From Arthrobacter sp. H16F315 (lineage in GTDB: Bacteria > Actinomycetota > Actinomycetes > Actinomycetales > Micrococcaceae), in NCBI RefSeq assembly GCF_024124825.1, contig NZ_JAMXSS010000002.1, positions 2,480,001 to 2,544,000 of the forward strand: DNA of 64,000 nt. The letters are read 5' to 3'. Each line of letters starts with the position of its first letter. Positions within the stretch are counted from its first letter, which is position 1. A program made the translations under genes and the position numbers. Below the pieces are notes generated by a model. It saw nothing but the letters and a program-made list of their open reading frames with translations, did no database searches and had not been told where the DNA came from. Positions 37,570-46,563 of the stretch are shown piece after piece.

Positions 37570-38217
37570 TTACAGCGGCGGGTCCGTGACGATGATCCGC
37601 ACGCAACACAGCTCGGCGGCTGCCTTCTTCAGGACGGCAGCCCGCGGGTCCGGGACGTCCAGGAATGCCAGCCTCGGCCGCTGGGCGTAGTGCTTTAGTA
37701 CCGGTTCGGCCAGGACCTGCTCGGCCAGGGTCCGGTCCCCGCCGGGAGCCACGTATTCGATCCGGTGATCCGCAAAAATCCGGGCGGCATGGATTGCCAC
37801 GGCCTCCACCAGGGCGTCGGCCTGGTTCGCCCGCCGCCGGGCGAAACGCTGCTGGGACCAGCCTCCCGCAGCGGTACGGGACTGGACGTGGCGGGTGCCG
37901 GTCTTGGAAGCGAGGACGGCGGCGCCGCTGACCACTGCCACGGAATAGCCGCCACGGCGGACCAGCACCGCCCCGATGCTCCGCTGCTGCGATGCCAGGG
38001 AGGCGAGCCGGGCAACGGCGTCGCCGCCGCTGCCGGGGCGGCCGTCCGCCGGCCATGGCGCCTGCAGCAACGCTATGGCGCCGTCAGCGGCGCGCAGTTG
38101 CAGGCCGCCGTCGAGCTCCTCCTCGGCGAGGACGCCATGGCTGGCCGCGAACCGCTCCACCCAGCCCGGCAGCCGGTCGCCGGAGACAAACGCCATGCGG
38201 GTTTCGGTGCTGGCCAT
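37570..38217 (-). CDS. acVLRF1 family peptidyl-tRNA hydrolase/release-factor-like protein
   Basis: 215 residues. The segment TGTRHVQSRTAAGGWSQQRFARRRANQADAL carries the Vms1/eRF1-like catalytic loop with its Gln after a Gly-Gly turn and a following Arg-rich helix, as in the actinobacterial VLRF1 (acVLRF1) group. Eukaryotic Vms1/ANKZF1 releases peptides from stalled 60S complexes; the bacterial branch is predicted to cut peptidyl-tRNA on obstructed large subunits. The C-terminal LAEPVLKHYAQRPRLAFLDVPDPRAAVLKKA fits the same fold. Cytosolic, alone, divergent from rarA. Confidence 0.8.
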   Translation of the reverse strand: MASTETRMAFVSGDRLPGWVERFAASHGVLAEEELDGGLQLRAADGAIALLQAPWPADGRPGSGGDAVARLASLASQQRSIGAVLVRRGGYSVAVVSGAAVLASKTGTRHVQSRTAAGGWSQQRFARRRANQADALVEAVAIHAARIFADHRIEYVAPGGDRTLAEQVLAEPVLKHYAQRPRLAFLDVPDPRAAVLKKAAAELCCVRIIVTDPPL

Positions 38218-38264
38218 GGCGCGGGTCTCCGTTGTGGGGTGTCGGTGCGGGCGGGAACTAGAAG

Positions 38265-38276
38265 TAGCCTATCTAT
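38265..38276 (+). promoter_or_regulatory. -10 element TAGCCT placed for a leaderless rarA start
   Basis: TAGCCT (38265-38270) is followed by six bases and the GTG of rarA at 38277, the spacing expected for transcription starting at the start codon. No ribosome site is visible. Confidence 0.5.
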
Positions 38277-39719
38277 GTGGAAGATCTCTTTGGCGCAGGA
38301 CGGGACGGCGGCGCCGCTGTCGAGGATGATAACGACGCAGAGGACGCCGTCGACGGAGGGCCGGCCCGTCGCGCTGCCTCCCCGCGCAGCCCGCTGGCCG
38401 TCCGGATGCGTCCGCGGACGCTCGATGATGTGGTGGGCCAGCAGCACCTGCTGGGACAGGGTTCGCCGCTGCGCCAGCTGGCCGCCGGAACGGATGCCAC
38501 CGGCCCCGCGGGTCCCAGTTCCCTGATTCTCTGGGGCCCGCCCGGCACAGGGAAGACCACACTCGCGCACGTTATCGCCAAAGGTCCCGGCCGGAAGTTC
38601 GTTGAGCTCTCCGCCATCACCGCCGGGGTCAAGGACGTCCGCCGCGTTATGGAGGAAGCCCTCACCGCCCGGGACCTTTTCAAGACCACCACAGTGCTGT
38701 TCCTGGACGAGATCCACCGCTTCAACAAGGCCCAGCAGGATGCCCTGCTGCCCGGCGTCGAGAACCGCTGGGTAGTCCTGGTCGCCGCGACCACCGAAAA
38801 CCCTTCCTTTTCCGTCGTCTCCCCGTTGCTGTCGCGGTCCCTGCTACTGACACTTAAGCCGCTGACCGACGCCGACGTGGAGGGATTGCTGCTGCGGGCC
38901 GCGGCGGACCCCCGTGGACTCGGCGGCAAAGTGGAACTCACCGATGCGGCCCGGGACCATCTCGTGAGGCTCTCCGGCGGGGACGCCCGCCGGGCACTGA
39001 CCGCACTGGAGGCGGCGGCCGGCGTCGCATACGGGGATGCGGACGACGCCGACACGATCGCCGGGACGGCCGGGCCAGCCCCGGTGCGGATCGAGCTAAA
39101 GCACACGGAACGGGCCCTCGACGTCGCATCCGTACGCTATGACCGGGCCGGCGACCAGCACTACGACGTCGCGAGCGCATTCATCAAGTCCATCCGGGGT
39201 TCCGACGTCGACGCCGCCCTGCACTACCTCGCCCGGATGCTCGAGGCGGGGGAGGACCCGCGGTTCGTAGCCCGGCGCATTGTCATCTCCGCAGCCGAAG
39301 ACGTTGGCATGGCCGACCCGACGGCGCTGCAGACCGCCGTCGCCGCCGCCCAGGCCGTGCAGCTGATCGGCATGCCCGAAGGCCGCATCATCCTCGCCGA
39401 AGCCGTGGTCCACCTCGCCACAGCACCGAAATCCAACGCCGCCTATCTGGGAATCAACCAGGCGATCGCCGACGTCCGCGCCGGTCTCGGCAACGGCATC
39501 CCGGCGCATCTGCGCGACGCCCACTACCCGGGATCCAAACAACTGGGACACGGCCAGGGCTACAAATATGCCCACGATGCCCCGCATTCCGTCGCTACCC
39601 AGCAGTACCCGCCGGACGACCTCGTCGGCCGTAACTACTACGAACCGACCGGCAACGGCGCCGAACGGGACATTTCCACCCGGCTTGAGCGGCTCCGCAG
39701 GATCATCCGGGGCAAGTGA
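38277..39719 (+). CDS. rarA: replication-associated recombination protein RarA (MgsA), AAA+ ATPase
   Basis: 480 residues. RarA/MgsA (WRNIP1/Mgs1 homologue) acts at stalled forks and interacts with [20 protein letters not shown] opens the AAA+ module; Walker A is [14 protein letters not shown], Walker [17 protein letters not shown], sensor 1 [11 protein letters not shown], sensor 2 in [12 protein letters not shown]. The C-terminal tetramerisation part includes [40 protein letters not shown] (by parts) and KYAHD. The acidic N-terminal 30 residues are typical of actinobacterial forms. Confidence 0.95.
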   Translation: MEDLFGAGRDGGAAVEDDNDAEDAVDGGPARRAASPRSPLAVRMRPRTLDDVVGQQHLLGQGSPLRQLAAGTDATGPAGPSSLILWGPPGTGKTTLAHVIAKGPGRKFVELSAITAGVKDVRRVMEEALTARDLFKTTTVLFLDEIHRFNKAQQDALLPGVENRWVVLVAATTENPSFSVVSPLLSRSLLLTLKPLTDADVEGLLLRAAADPRGLGGKVELTDAARDHLVRLSGGDARRALTALEAAAGVAYGDADDADTIAGTAGPAPVRIELKHTERALDVASVRYDRAGDQHYDVASAFIKSIRGSDVDAALHYLARMLEAGEDPRFVARRIVISAAEDVGMADPTALQTAVAAAQAVQLIGMPEGRIILAEAVVHLATAPKSNAAYLGINQAIADVRAGLGNGIPAHLRDAHYPGSKQLGHGQGYKYAHDAPHSVATQQYPPDDLVGRNYYEPTGNGAERDISTRLERLRRIIRGK

Positions 39720-39733
39720 TCGCCGGTCCCGGC

Positions 39734-39910
39734 ATGGTAAAGTAGTTCGTTGTCTGGCAAGGCACAGACGCACAATCCACTTGATACCGGCATTTTATGC
39801 TGTTCAAACGGGTTTGCCCCGTGCCCAGTAGCAAAAGGCAGCGGTTGGCCGATGCTCTCCATCGTGGAGGCCAGTAACACTGACACACCGCAGATATTGG
39901 AAGGACACAA
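39734..39910 (+). promoter_or_regulatory. rpsD promoter and leader
   Basis: TAAAGT (39734-39739) fits the -10 consensus and would give a leader of about 165 bases to the GTG at 39911, with GGAAGGA as ribosome site. Long leaders in front of S4 genes can carry autoregulatory sites; I see no recognisable S4-binding structure. Confidence 0.4.
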
Positions 39911-40537
39911 GTGGCTAACAACACTCGTGCTCGCCGTACAGCACGCCTCTCGCGTGCACTCGGCATTGCTCTGACCCCCAAGGCCGCCAAGTACATGGAG
40001 CGCCGCCCGTACGGCCCCGGTGAGCATGGCCGTGCCCGCAAGAAGCAGGACTCCGACTACGCCGTACGTCTGCGCGAAAAGCAGCGTCTGCGCGCCCAGT
40101 ACGGCATCCGCGAAGCCCAGATGACCCGCGCCTTCGAAGAAGCCCGCCGGACCAAGGGCCTGACCGGCGAGAACCTGATCGAACTGCTCGAAATGCGTCT
40201 TGACGCCCTCGTGCTGCGCGCAGGATTCGCCCGCACCATCGCTTCGGCCCGCCAGCTTGTTGTGCACCGCCACATCATGGTTGACGGCATCCGCGTTGAC
40301 CGTCCGTCGTTCCGCGTCGGCGAGGGCCAGCTGGTCCACGTCCACAGCCGCAGCGAGACCATGGCTCCGTTCCAGGTTGCAGCAGCCGGTGCGCACCGCG
40401 ATGTTCTGCCCATGGTTCCTGCCTACCTGGACGTCAAGCTTGACGCCCTGCAGGCACGCCTGGTCCGTCGCCCCAAGCGCTCCGAGGTCCCCGTGACCTG
40501 CGAAGAGCAGCTCGTTGTGGAATTCTACGCACGCTAG
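39911..40537 (+). CDS. rpsD: 30S ribosomal protein S4
   Basis: 208 residues starting at GTG 39911. S4 is a primary 16S rRNA binder that nucleates 30S assembly. NNTRARRTARLSRALGIALTPKAAKYMERRPYGPGEHGRARKK and YAVRLREKQRLRAQYGIRE (by parts) are the N-terminal domain; the S4 RNA-binding domain reads LEMRLDALVLRAGFARTIASARQLVVHRHIMVDGIRVDRPS. No zinc-binding cysteines are present, so it is the zinc-free form. It stands alone rather than in the alpha operon, as common in actinobacteria, and ends in a clear terminator. Confidence 0.97.
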   Translation: MANNTRARRTARLSRALGIALTPKAAKYMERRPYGPGEHGRARKKQDSDYAVRLREKQRLRAQYGIREAQMTRAFEEARRTKGLTGENLIELLEMRLDALVLRAGFARTIASARQLVVHRHIMVDGIRVDRPSFRVGEGQLVHVHSRSETMAPFQVAAAGAHRDVLPMVPAYLDVKLDALQARLVRRPKRSEVPVTCEEQLVVEFYAR

Positions 40538-40560
40538 ATTCACCGCGACACCTTACAAAG

Positions 40561-40589
40561 AAGCCCGTGGCAAGCGCCACGGGCTTTTT
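40561..40589 (+). terminator. intrinsic terminator of rpsD
   Basis: AAGCCCGTGGC (40561-40571) pairs perfectly with GCCACGGGCTT (40576-40586) around AAGC, and the stem runs into TTTTT. It is the clearest Rho-independent terminator in the window. Confidence 0.93.
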
Positions 40590-40681
40590 GTATGTAAGGT
40601 ACTTGGGGGAGTTCTGCGGTTGCCGGCTGTTTGGGCCGGAGGCGCCCGCAGAGACACTACGCAACAAGGAGATGAACGACT

Positions 40682-41056
40682 ATGACTGGTGGCGATATTG
40701 CCGGCCTCATCGCGGCCGGAGTGTTTGCACTGCTGGTCCTGCTGCTTGCCGTGCCGATTTTAAAGCTTGGGGGAGTGTTCGATGAGGTGCGGACCTCCAT
40801 CCGTTCGATCAGCGACGGCGCCACGCCGCTGATGGACGAAGTCACGGCGACTGTTTCCACCACCAACGAACAGCTCAAAAAGGTCGACGGTATCGCGAAC
40901 AACGTCTCCGACGCATCGGCGAACATCTCGGCGCTGTCCTCGCTGGTGGCCGCCACCGTCGGTTCGCCGCTGATCAAGGTCGCCTCCTTCAGCTATGGTG
41001 TGCGCGCGGCGTTCACCGCCCGCAAAAAGCCCGCCACCGGCCGCCGCAGCCGCTAA
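40682..41056 (+). CDS. DUF948 domain protein
   Basis: 124 residues from ATG 40682. One N-terminal membrane helix (IAGLIAAGVFALLVLLLAVPIL) is followed by a helical, coiled-coil-like region (VFDEVRTSIRSISDGATPLMDEVTATVSTTNEQLKKVDGI in part) and a basic end. This is the DUF948 pattern, a family of small membrane-anchored proteins with no established function. Located directly before another small membrane-associated protein and alaS, an order common in related actinobacteria. Confidence 0.85.
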   Translation: MTGGDIAGLIAAGVFALLVLLLAVPILKLGGVFDEVRTSIRSISDGATPLMDEVTATVSTTNEQLKKVDGIANNVSDASANISALSSLVAATVGSPLIKVASFSYGVRAAFTARKKPATGRRSR

Positions 41057-41075
41057 CCCAGCTGGAGAACCTGAC

Positions 41076-41342
41076 ATGAACAGAATCATCTGGATGGGAA
41101 TCGGCGTCGCCATTGGCGTCATCGCCTTCCGCAAGCTCACCGAAGCGCAATCCAACCTGGGCCCCGAAGGACTCAACCGGGCCGTGGGGCGCGTCGCCGA
41201 CGGTCTGTACGACTTCGCCGACGCCGTCCGCGAGGGCATGAATGAGCGTGAGACCGAACTGCGCCGAGCGCTCGGCATTGACGCGGGCCTGGACGAGACC
41301 ATTGCCCACGGCGCAGCCGGCCGGGATGCAGTCCGGCGCTAG
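41076..41342 (+). CDS. small membrane-anchored protein before alaS
   Basis: 88 residues from ATG 41076 (MNRIIWMGIGVAIGVIAFRKL), with a single N-terminal hydrophobic helix and then an amphipathic helical part (LNRAVGRVADGLYDFADAVREGMNERETELRRALG). It starts 20 bases after the DUF948 stop and is probably co-transcribed with it and alaS. I do not recognise a named family. Its regular pairing with the DUF948 gene suggests a joint envelope function, which is inference. Confidence 0.75.
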   Translation: MNRIIWMGIGVAIGVIAFRKLTEAQSNLGPEGLNRAVGRVADGLYDFADAVREGMNERETELRRALGIDAGLDETIAHGAAGRDAVRR

Positions 41343-41477
41343 CCGGGAGAGAATATCAGAACAGCGGCATCCGGAAAACGGACCGCCGGCACGGCCTATG
41401 GCCGGGACCAGACCGTTCCGCGGACCATACGCGGGAACCACAAACGCAGTGAACAGTGAAGGGTACGTAATCAGCTC

Positions 41478-44156
41478 ATGAAGTCGCAGGAGATCACTAA
41501 GCGCTGGATCGACTTTTTTGTCAAAAAGGGCCACACCGCGGTGCCCTCCGCTTCCCTGGTCTCCAGCGACCCGTCCCTGCTGTTCACCGTCGCCGGCATG
41601 GTCCCGTTTATCCCGTACCTGACGGCCCGGGAGGAAGCGCCGTACGAGCGTGCCACGAGCGTGCAAAAGTGCATCCGGACCGGCGACATCGAGGAAGTCG
41701 GCAAGACCGCCCGCCACGGAACGTTCTTCCAGATGTGCGGGAACTTCTCCTTCGGCGACTACTTCAAGGAAGACGCCATCAAGTTCGCCTGGGAACTGCT
41801 CACCTCGAGCGTTGACGACGGCGGGTACGGGCTCCCGCCCGAGCGGCTGTGGGTCACTGTCTACGAAGAGGACGATGAGGCCGAGCAGCTCTGGCTCCGG
41901 AACACGGGCATGCCTGCCGCGCGGATCCAGCGGATGGGCAAAGCGGACAACTACTGGTCCACCGGCCAGCCCGGTCCCGCCGGCCCCTGCTCCGAGATCT
42001 ACTATGACCGTGGCCCCTCCTACGGCGTCGAGGGCGGCCCGATCGCGGACGAGAACCGCTACGTGGAAATCTGGAACCTGGTGTTTATGCAGTACCAGAT
42101 CGACAACGTCCGCTCCAAGGTGGACTTCGACATCACCGGCGAACTCCCGAAAAAGAACATCGACACCGGCCTGGGCATGGAGCGGCTGGCGATGATCCTG
42201 CAGGACGTCGAAAACATGTACGAGACGGACCAGGTCCGCCCCGTGATCGACAGGGCCGCTGCCCTCTCCGGCCGGGAATACACCTCCGCCGAGTCCGCGG
42301 CCGACCCGCATCACACCGACGACGTCCGGATGCGTGTCGTCGCCGACCACATCCGATCCTCCCTGATGTTGATCGCCGACGGCGTGACCCCCTCCAACGA
42401 GGGCCGCGGCTACGTGCTGCGCCGCCTGATCCGGCGGGCCGTGCGCTCGATGCGCCTGCTCGGCGTCGAAAAAGCGTGCCTGCCGGAGCTGCTGCCCGCT
42501 TCCCGGGACGCCATGAAGGGCGTCTACCCCATCGTCGAGACGGACTTCGACCGGATCAGCCGGATCGCCTACGCCGAGGAGAAGGCGTTCCTGCGCACCA
42601 TCGCCTCCGGCACGGCCCGGCTGGAGGACGCCGTCAAGGAGTCACAAGCCGCCGGGCGTCCGCTGTCCGGCCCCGACGCCTTCGCCCTGCATGACACGTA
42701 CGGTTTCCCGATCGACCTGACCCTTGAGATGGCCGAAGAGGCCGGGCTAAAGGTAGACGAGCCGGAGTTCCGCAAGCTGATGCTCGAACAGCGCCAGCGC
42801 GCGCAGGCCGACGCGAAGGGCAAAAAGGGTTCCCACGCTGACCTCAGCGCCTTCCAGGAGCTGCTGTCCGCCGGAGAGACTGTTTTCACCGGCTACACCG
42901 AACTCGCGGGGGAATCGAAGGTACGCGGCATCCTTGCCGGCGGCCGCAAGGTTTCCCAAGCCTCCACCGGCGAGGAAATCGAGCTGGTCCTCGCCCAGAC
43001 CCCGTTCTACGCCGAAGCCGGCGGCCAGGCCGCAGACACCGGACTGATCACCGGGGACGGGTTTGTCGTCGAGGTCCTGGACGTCCAGCGCCCGATCAAG
43101 GGGCTGAGTGTGCACAAGGCAATTGTCCGCGAGGGCGAAATTGGAGCGGACTCCCTCGTCCAGGCGGCCGTGGACCGGGAACGCCGGCATGCCGCCGAGC
43201 AGGCCCACACCGGAACCCACATCGTGCACGCCGCCCTCCACCAGATCCTCGGCCCGGAAGCACTCCAGCGCGGCTCCTTCAACAAGGCAGGCTACCTGCG
43301 CTTCGACTTCGCCTGGGGCGAAGGCCTCAGCCCGGCCACGCGCTCCGAAATTGAAGAAGTTTCCAACATCGCCATCCGCAACAACTACCGGGTGGACACC
43401 AAAGTGATGGGACTGGCCGAGGCCAAGGCCCTCGGCGCCATGGCACTCTTCGGCGAGAACTACGGCAACGAGGTCCGTGTTGTGGAGATCGACGGTGCCT
43501 GGTCCCGTGAACTCTGTGGCGGCACCCACGTCGCGAACACCTCGCTGATCGGCAGCCTGTCACTGCTCGGGGAACAGTCTGTCGGCTCGGGAAACCGCCG
43601 CGTCGAGGCCTTCGTCGGAATGGACGCCTTCCGGCACCTCGCCGCCGAACGCGCGCTGGTCACCGAACTCACCGACATGCTTAAGGTGCCTTCGGGACTG
43701 CTCGCGGACCGGATCGCGGCCACCCTGGCCAAACTTAAGACCGCCGAAAAGGAACTTGAGCGATTGCGCAAGGAGCAGCTCACAGCTGCCGCCGGCCAGC
43801 TGGTGGGTACCGCCAGGGATGCCGCCGGCATCAAGGTCATCGCGCACGACGCCGGCCAGGTCAGCGGTGCGGACGACCTCCGCGGCCTGGCCCTGGATTT
43901 GCGGACCAGGCTCGGTTCCGAACCGGCCGCCGTCGCGGTTGCCGGTGTCAGCAATGACCGTCCGGTCATCCTGATCGCGACCAACGATGCCGCCCGGGCG
44001 GCAGGGGTCAAGGCTGGGGTCCTGGTGCGGCTCGCCGCGGGAATCCTCGGCGGCGGCGGCGGCGGCAAGGACGACGTCGCCCAGGGCGGCGGCACGGACG
44101 CCGGCAAGGTCGGCGCGGCCCTCGCCGCCGTCGTGGACGCCATCACCGGACGATAG
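41478..44156 (+). CDS. alaS: alanine--tRNA ligase
   Basis: 892 residues, full length. Charges tRNA-Ala and edits mischarged Ser/Gly. The class II core begins EITKRWIDFFVKKGHTAVPSASLV with motif 2 around VQKCIRTGDIEEVGKTARHGTFFQM. The editing domain has the zinc ligands HTGTH and CGGTH; the C-Ala domain ends with a glycine-rich GGGGGGKDDVAQGGG stretch. It heads a long operon: the ruvX GTG begins ten bases after the stop. Confidence 0.97.
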   Translation: MKSQEITKRWIDFFVKKGHTAVPSASLVSSDPSLLFTVAGMVPFIPYLTAREEAPYERATSVQKCIRTGDIEEVGKTARHGTFFQMCGNFSFGDYFKEDAIKFAWELLTSSVDDGGYGLPPERLWVTVYEEDDEAEQLWLRNTGMPAARIQRMGKADNYWSTGQPGPAGPCSEIYYDRGPSYGVEGGPIADENRYVEIWNLVFMQYQIDNVRSKVDFDITGELPKKNIDTGLGMERLAMILQDVENMYETDQVRPVIDRAAALSGREYTSAESAADPHHTDDVRMRVVADHIRSSLMLIADGVTPSNEGRGYVLRRLIRRAVRSMRLLGVEKACLPELLPASRDAMKGVYPIVETDFDRISRIAYAEEKAFLRTIASGTARLEDAVKESQAAGRPLSGPDAFALHDTYGFPIDLTLEMAEEAGLKVDEPEFRKLMLEQRQRAQADAKGKKGSHADLSAFQELLSAGETVFTGYTELAGESKVRGILAGGRKVSQASTGEEIELVLAQTPFYAEAGGQAADTGLITGDGFVVEVLDVQRPIKGLSVHKAIVREGEIGADSLVQAAVDRERRHAAEQAHTGTHIVHAALHQILGPEALQRGSFNKAGYLRFDFAWGEGLSPATRSEIEEVSNIAIRNNYRVDTKVMGLAEAKALGAMALFGENYGNEVRVVEIDGAWSRELCGGTHVANTSLIGSLSLLGEQSVGSGNRRVEAFVGMDAFRHLAAERALVTELTDMLKVPSGLLADRIAATLAKLKTAEKELERLRKEQLTAAAGQLVGTARDAAGIKVIAHDAGQVSGADDLRGLALDLRTRLGSEPAAVAVAGVSNDRPVILIATNDAARAAGVKAGVLVRLAAGILGGGGGGKDDVAQGGGTDAGKVGAALAAVVDAITGR

Positions 44157-44166
44157 TGGACAGGCC

Positions 44167-44781
44167 GTGAACGAAACTGCTGTGCCCGGCGGCTACCCAA
44201 TCGGCGTAAAGCTCGGGGTAGACGTCGGGACCGTCCGGGTTGGTGTGGCTCTCTGTGACCGTGACGGCATCCTGGCCACGCCGTTGCGCACCCTGGAACG
44301 GAACGCGAAGAAGAATACGGACGTGCGGATCCTGGCGGAACTGGCCCTGGAACTCGGCGTTGTGGAGATCTTTGTCGGCCTGCCGAGGACCATGAAGGGT
44401 GAGGAGCACGCCTCCGCCCGGATGGCGACTGACTATGCAAAGCTACTGGCGGGTAAACTGGGGGAGTCAGGTTCCGGGGTGCCGGTTCGGCTGGTGGACG
44501 AGCGGCTCAGCACAGTATCTGCACACCGGCACCTGCACGAAGCTGGCATGAGCAGCCGGGATCACCGTAAGGTAGTTGATCAGGTTGCGGCCGCAGGTAT
44601 CCTGCAACACGCGATCGATATGCAAAAGGCCAGGGGGACGGAGGTCGGAAGCCGCGTATACGCGGAGTCCGCGCCGGGGCCGACCGGGGATGGTCCACAG
44701 GCCAGTCCGGCACAAGACGAGCATTCTGCACTACGCATTCTGCCCAAAATGGAAGGCTACAGTGAGCCCGGTCAACAGTGA
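44167..44781 (+). CDS. ruvX: RuvX/YqgF family Holliday junction resolvase-like protein
   Basis: GTG 44167, 204 residues. RNase H fold: KLGVDVGTVRVGVALCDRDGILATPL (first catalytic Asp), IFVGLPRTMKGEE, VRLVDERLSTVSAHRHL (Glu) and HRKVVDQVAAAGILQHAID (last Asp). YqgF proteins process the 5' end of pre-16S rRNA in several bacteria and have been assigned Holliday junction resolution in mycobacteria. A C-terminal extension of about 45 residues is unconserved-looking. It overlaps mltG by 20 bases. Confidence 0.93.
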   Translation: MNETAVPGGYPIGVKLGVDVGTVRVGVALCDRDGILATPLRTLERNAKKNTDVRILAELALELGVVEIFVGLPRTMKGEEHASARMATDYAKLLAGKLGESGSGVPVRLVDERLSTVSAHRHLHEAGMSSRDHRKVVDQVAAAGILQHAIDMQKARGTEVGSRVYAESAPGPTGDGPQASPAQDEHSALRILPKMEGYSEPGQQ

Positions 44782-46563
44782 CGACTACTCCGGTGCTGCC
44801 TTCGGCACCGGCCGACCGCTGACACGCAGGGAGCTGAGGGCCCAGGAGAAGGTCCAGGCGCCCGAGGGGCACAACGTCGTCCCGCCGCAGGCGTTCGAAA
44901 CCGGCGAGGAAACCCTGCGGCAGCACCCGGCGCCGACAACCGATCCGTCCCCGAAACCGGCGACGACGCGGTAGGTAATCGCGGGCCGAGCCAGGCGGAC
45001 GAGGCGCCGGAGCCGCCGGCCGCAGCCCCAACCGTCCACGAACTGCCCGTGGATCCGGAGGTTCCAGAGGTTCCCGTGGAGTATGTCCATCCCGAGGTTC
45101 CAATGGATCCCGTGGAGCACGTCCATCCCGAGGAGCCGGAGGTTCCCGTGGAGCATGTCCATCCCGAGGAGCCGGAGGTTCCCGTGGAGCATGTCCATCC
45201 CGTGGATCCGGAGGTTCCCGTGGAGCATGTCCATCCCGTGGATCCGGAGGTTCTCGTGGAGCATGTCCATCCCGAGGAGCCTGTACACGAGTACGCCGGG
45301 ACGGTGGCCGATGCGGACACCGTCTACCATGATTCCGACTTTCATCCCGGCGACGAACCGCACCCTGACGGAGTGACCCAGGACGGCCACCCCGACGCGC
45401 ACACGTACAACGACGACCATCACAACGACGACCATCACCACGAGGAAGACGGCCACGTTGTGTTGGCCGGAGGAGCCGCAATCCGCACGTCCAAGGGTCC
45501 GTCCAAGAAGGTCCGCCGCCGGCGCCGCTTCCTTGCCTTGCTGCTGACCCTGGCTGTTTTTGTGGTGGCGGTTGCTGTGGGCGCGCAGTTCCTGAAGCCG
45601 CTTCTGGGCGCCGACACAGTGGCTGATTACCCGGGGCCCGGAACCGGTGAGGTCATGATCACCGTGCCGCCGGGCGCCGGACCCAAGTCCGTAGCGACCG
45701 AGCTGCAGGACAAGAAGGTCGTGGCGAACGCCGACAGTTTCCTGCGCGACTTTGTGGCCTCCGGCGGTGCGCTGGCCCCGGGCGACTTCAGCATGCGCAA
45801 CGAAATGAAGAACTCGGACGCCGTCGCTGTCCTGCTGAACAAGGACCAAAGCAAGGTGATGTACTTTGCGCTCAGCGCCGGGCTCCGCATCGGTGACTCC
45901 CTCCAAGCCATCTCCGAAGGTACCGGAGTGCCGGTATCCGAGCTCAAGGCACTCAATGCATCGCCAGCCCAGTTCGGTGTGCCGGCCAGGGCTAAGACCC
46001 TCGAGGGTTTCCTCGCCCCGGGCGAATACCGGTTCCCGATCGGCACCCCGGCCAAGGATGTAGTGCAAAAGCTCGTGACCACCACCTTGGAGGAGCTCAC
46101 GTCCCAAGGCGTCACCGATCCGGCCAAGCAGTACGACGTTGTGACGGTCGCCAGCATCGTCCAGGCCGAGGGCGGCCAGGCCGAATACGGCGATGTGGCA
46201 GGCGCGATCTATAACCGCCTCAAGCCCAATAACACGGAGACGAACGGGCTGATCCAATCCGATGCCACCGTAACCTACGGCCTCGGCATCAAAAGCTTCC
46301 ACATCGACGAGGACCAGAAGGCGGACAAGTCCAACCCGTACAACACCTACGCCAACCAGGGCCTGCCGGTAGGACCCATCGGATCGCCGGGCCGAACGGC
46401 GATTGACGCTGCGGCAAAGCCCAAGGCCAACGATTACCTCTACTGGGTGACCATCAACCTGGACACCAAGGAGACACGCTTCTCCAAGACGCTCGCGGAG
46501 CACAACACCTACGTGGCCAAATACAACGCTTGGTGTGAGGCAAACGCCGGACGCTGCGTATGA
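44762..46563 (+). CDS. mltG: endolytic transglycosylase MltG; frame break near 44949-44954; internal repeats
   Basis: MltG cuts nascent glycan strands and sets their length. GTG 44762 opens an extended cytoplasmic N-terminus (SPVNSDDYSGAAFGTGRPLTRRELRAQEK). A one-base break in CCCC near 44950, when repaired, leads into DDAVGNRGPSQADEAPEPP, then six 12-residue repeats (45076-45291), a His/Asp-rich stretch, a basic segment KKVRRRRR, the membrane helix FLALLLTLAVFVVAVAVGAQFL, a LysM-like part and the YceG domain: EGFLAPGEYRFP, VASIVQAEGG (catalytic Glu), GAIYNRL, TYGLG and SPYNTY-like SNPYNTYANQGLPVGPI. About 600 residues. Confidence 0.93.
45076..45291 (+). repeat. six 36-bp tandem repeats inside mltG
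   Basis: The 18-mer GTGGAGCATGTCCATCCC, with minor variation, recurs at 45076, 45112, 45148, 45184, 45220 and 45256, exactly 36 bases apart. Each unit encodes 12 residues of the type VEHVHPEEPEVP. Units 2 and 3 are identical in protein and units 4 and 5 share VEHVHPVDPEV. The array is in frame and lies on the cytoplasmic side of the MltG membrane helix. Confidence 0.95.

Noticed and set aside
45076..45291. Regular 36-bp spacing suggesting a CRISPR array
   Set aside because: The units are contiguous and in frame with MltG; there are no unique spacers and no cas genes.
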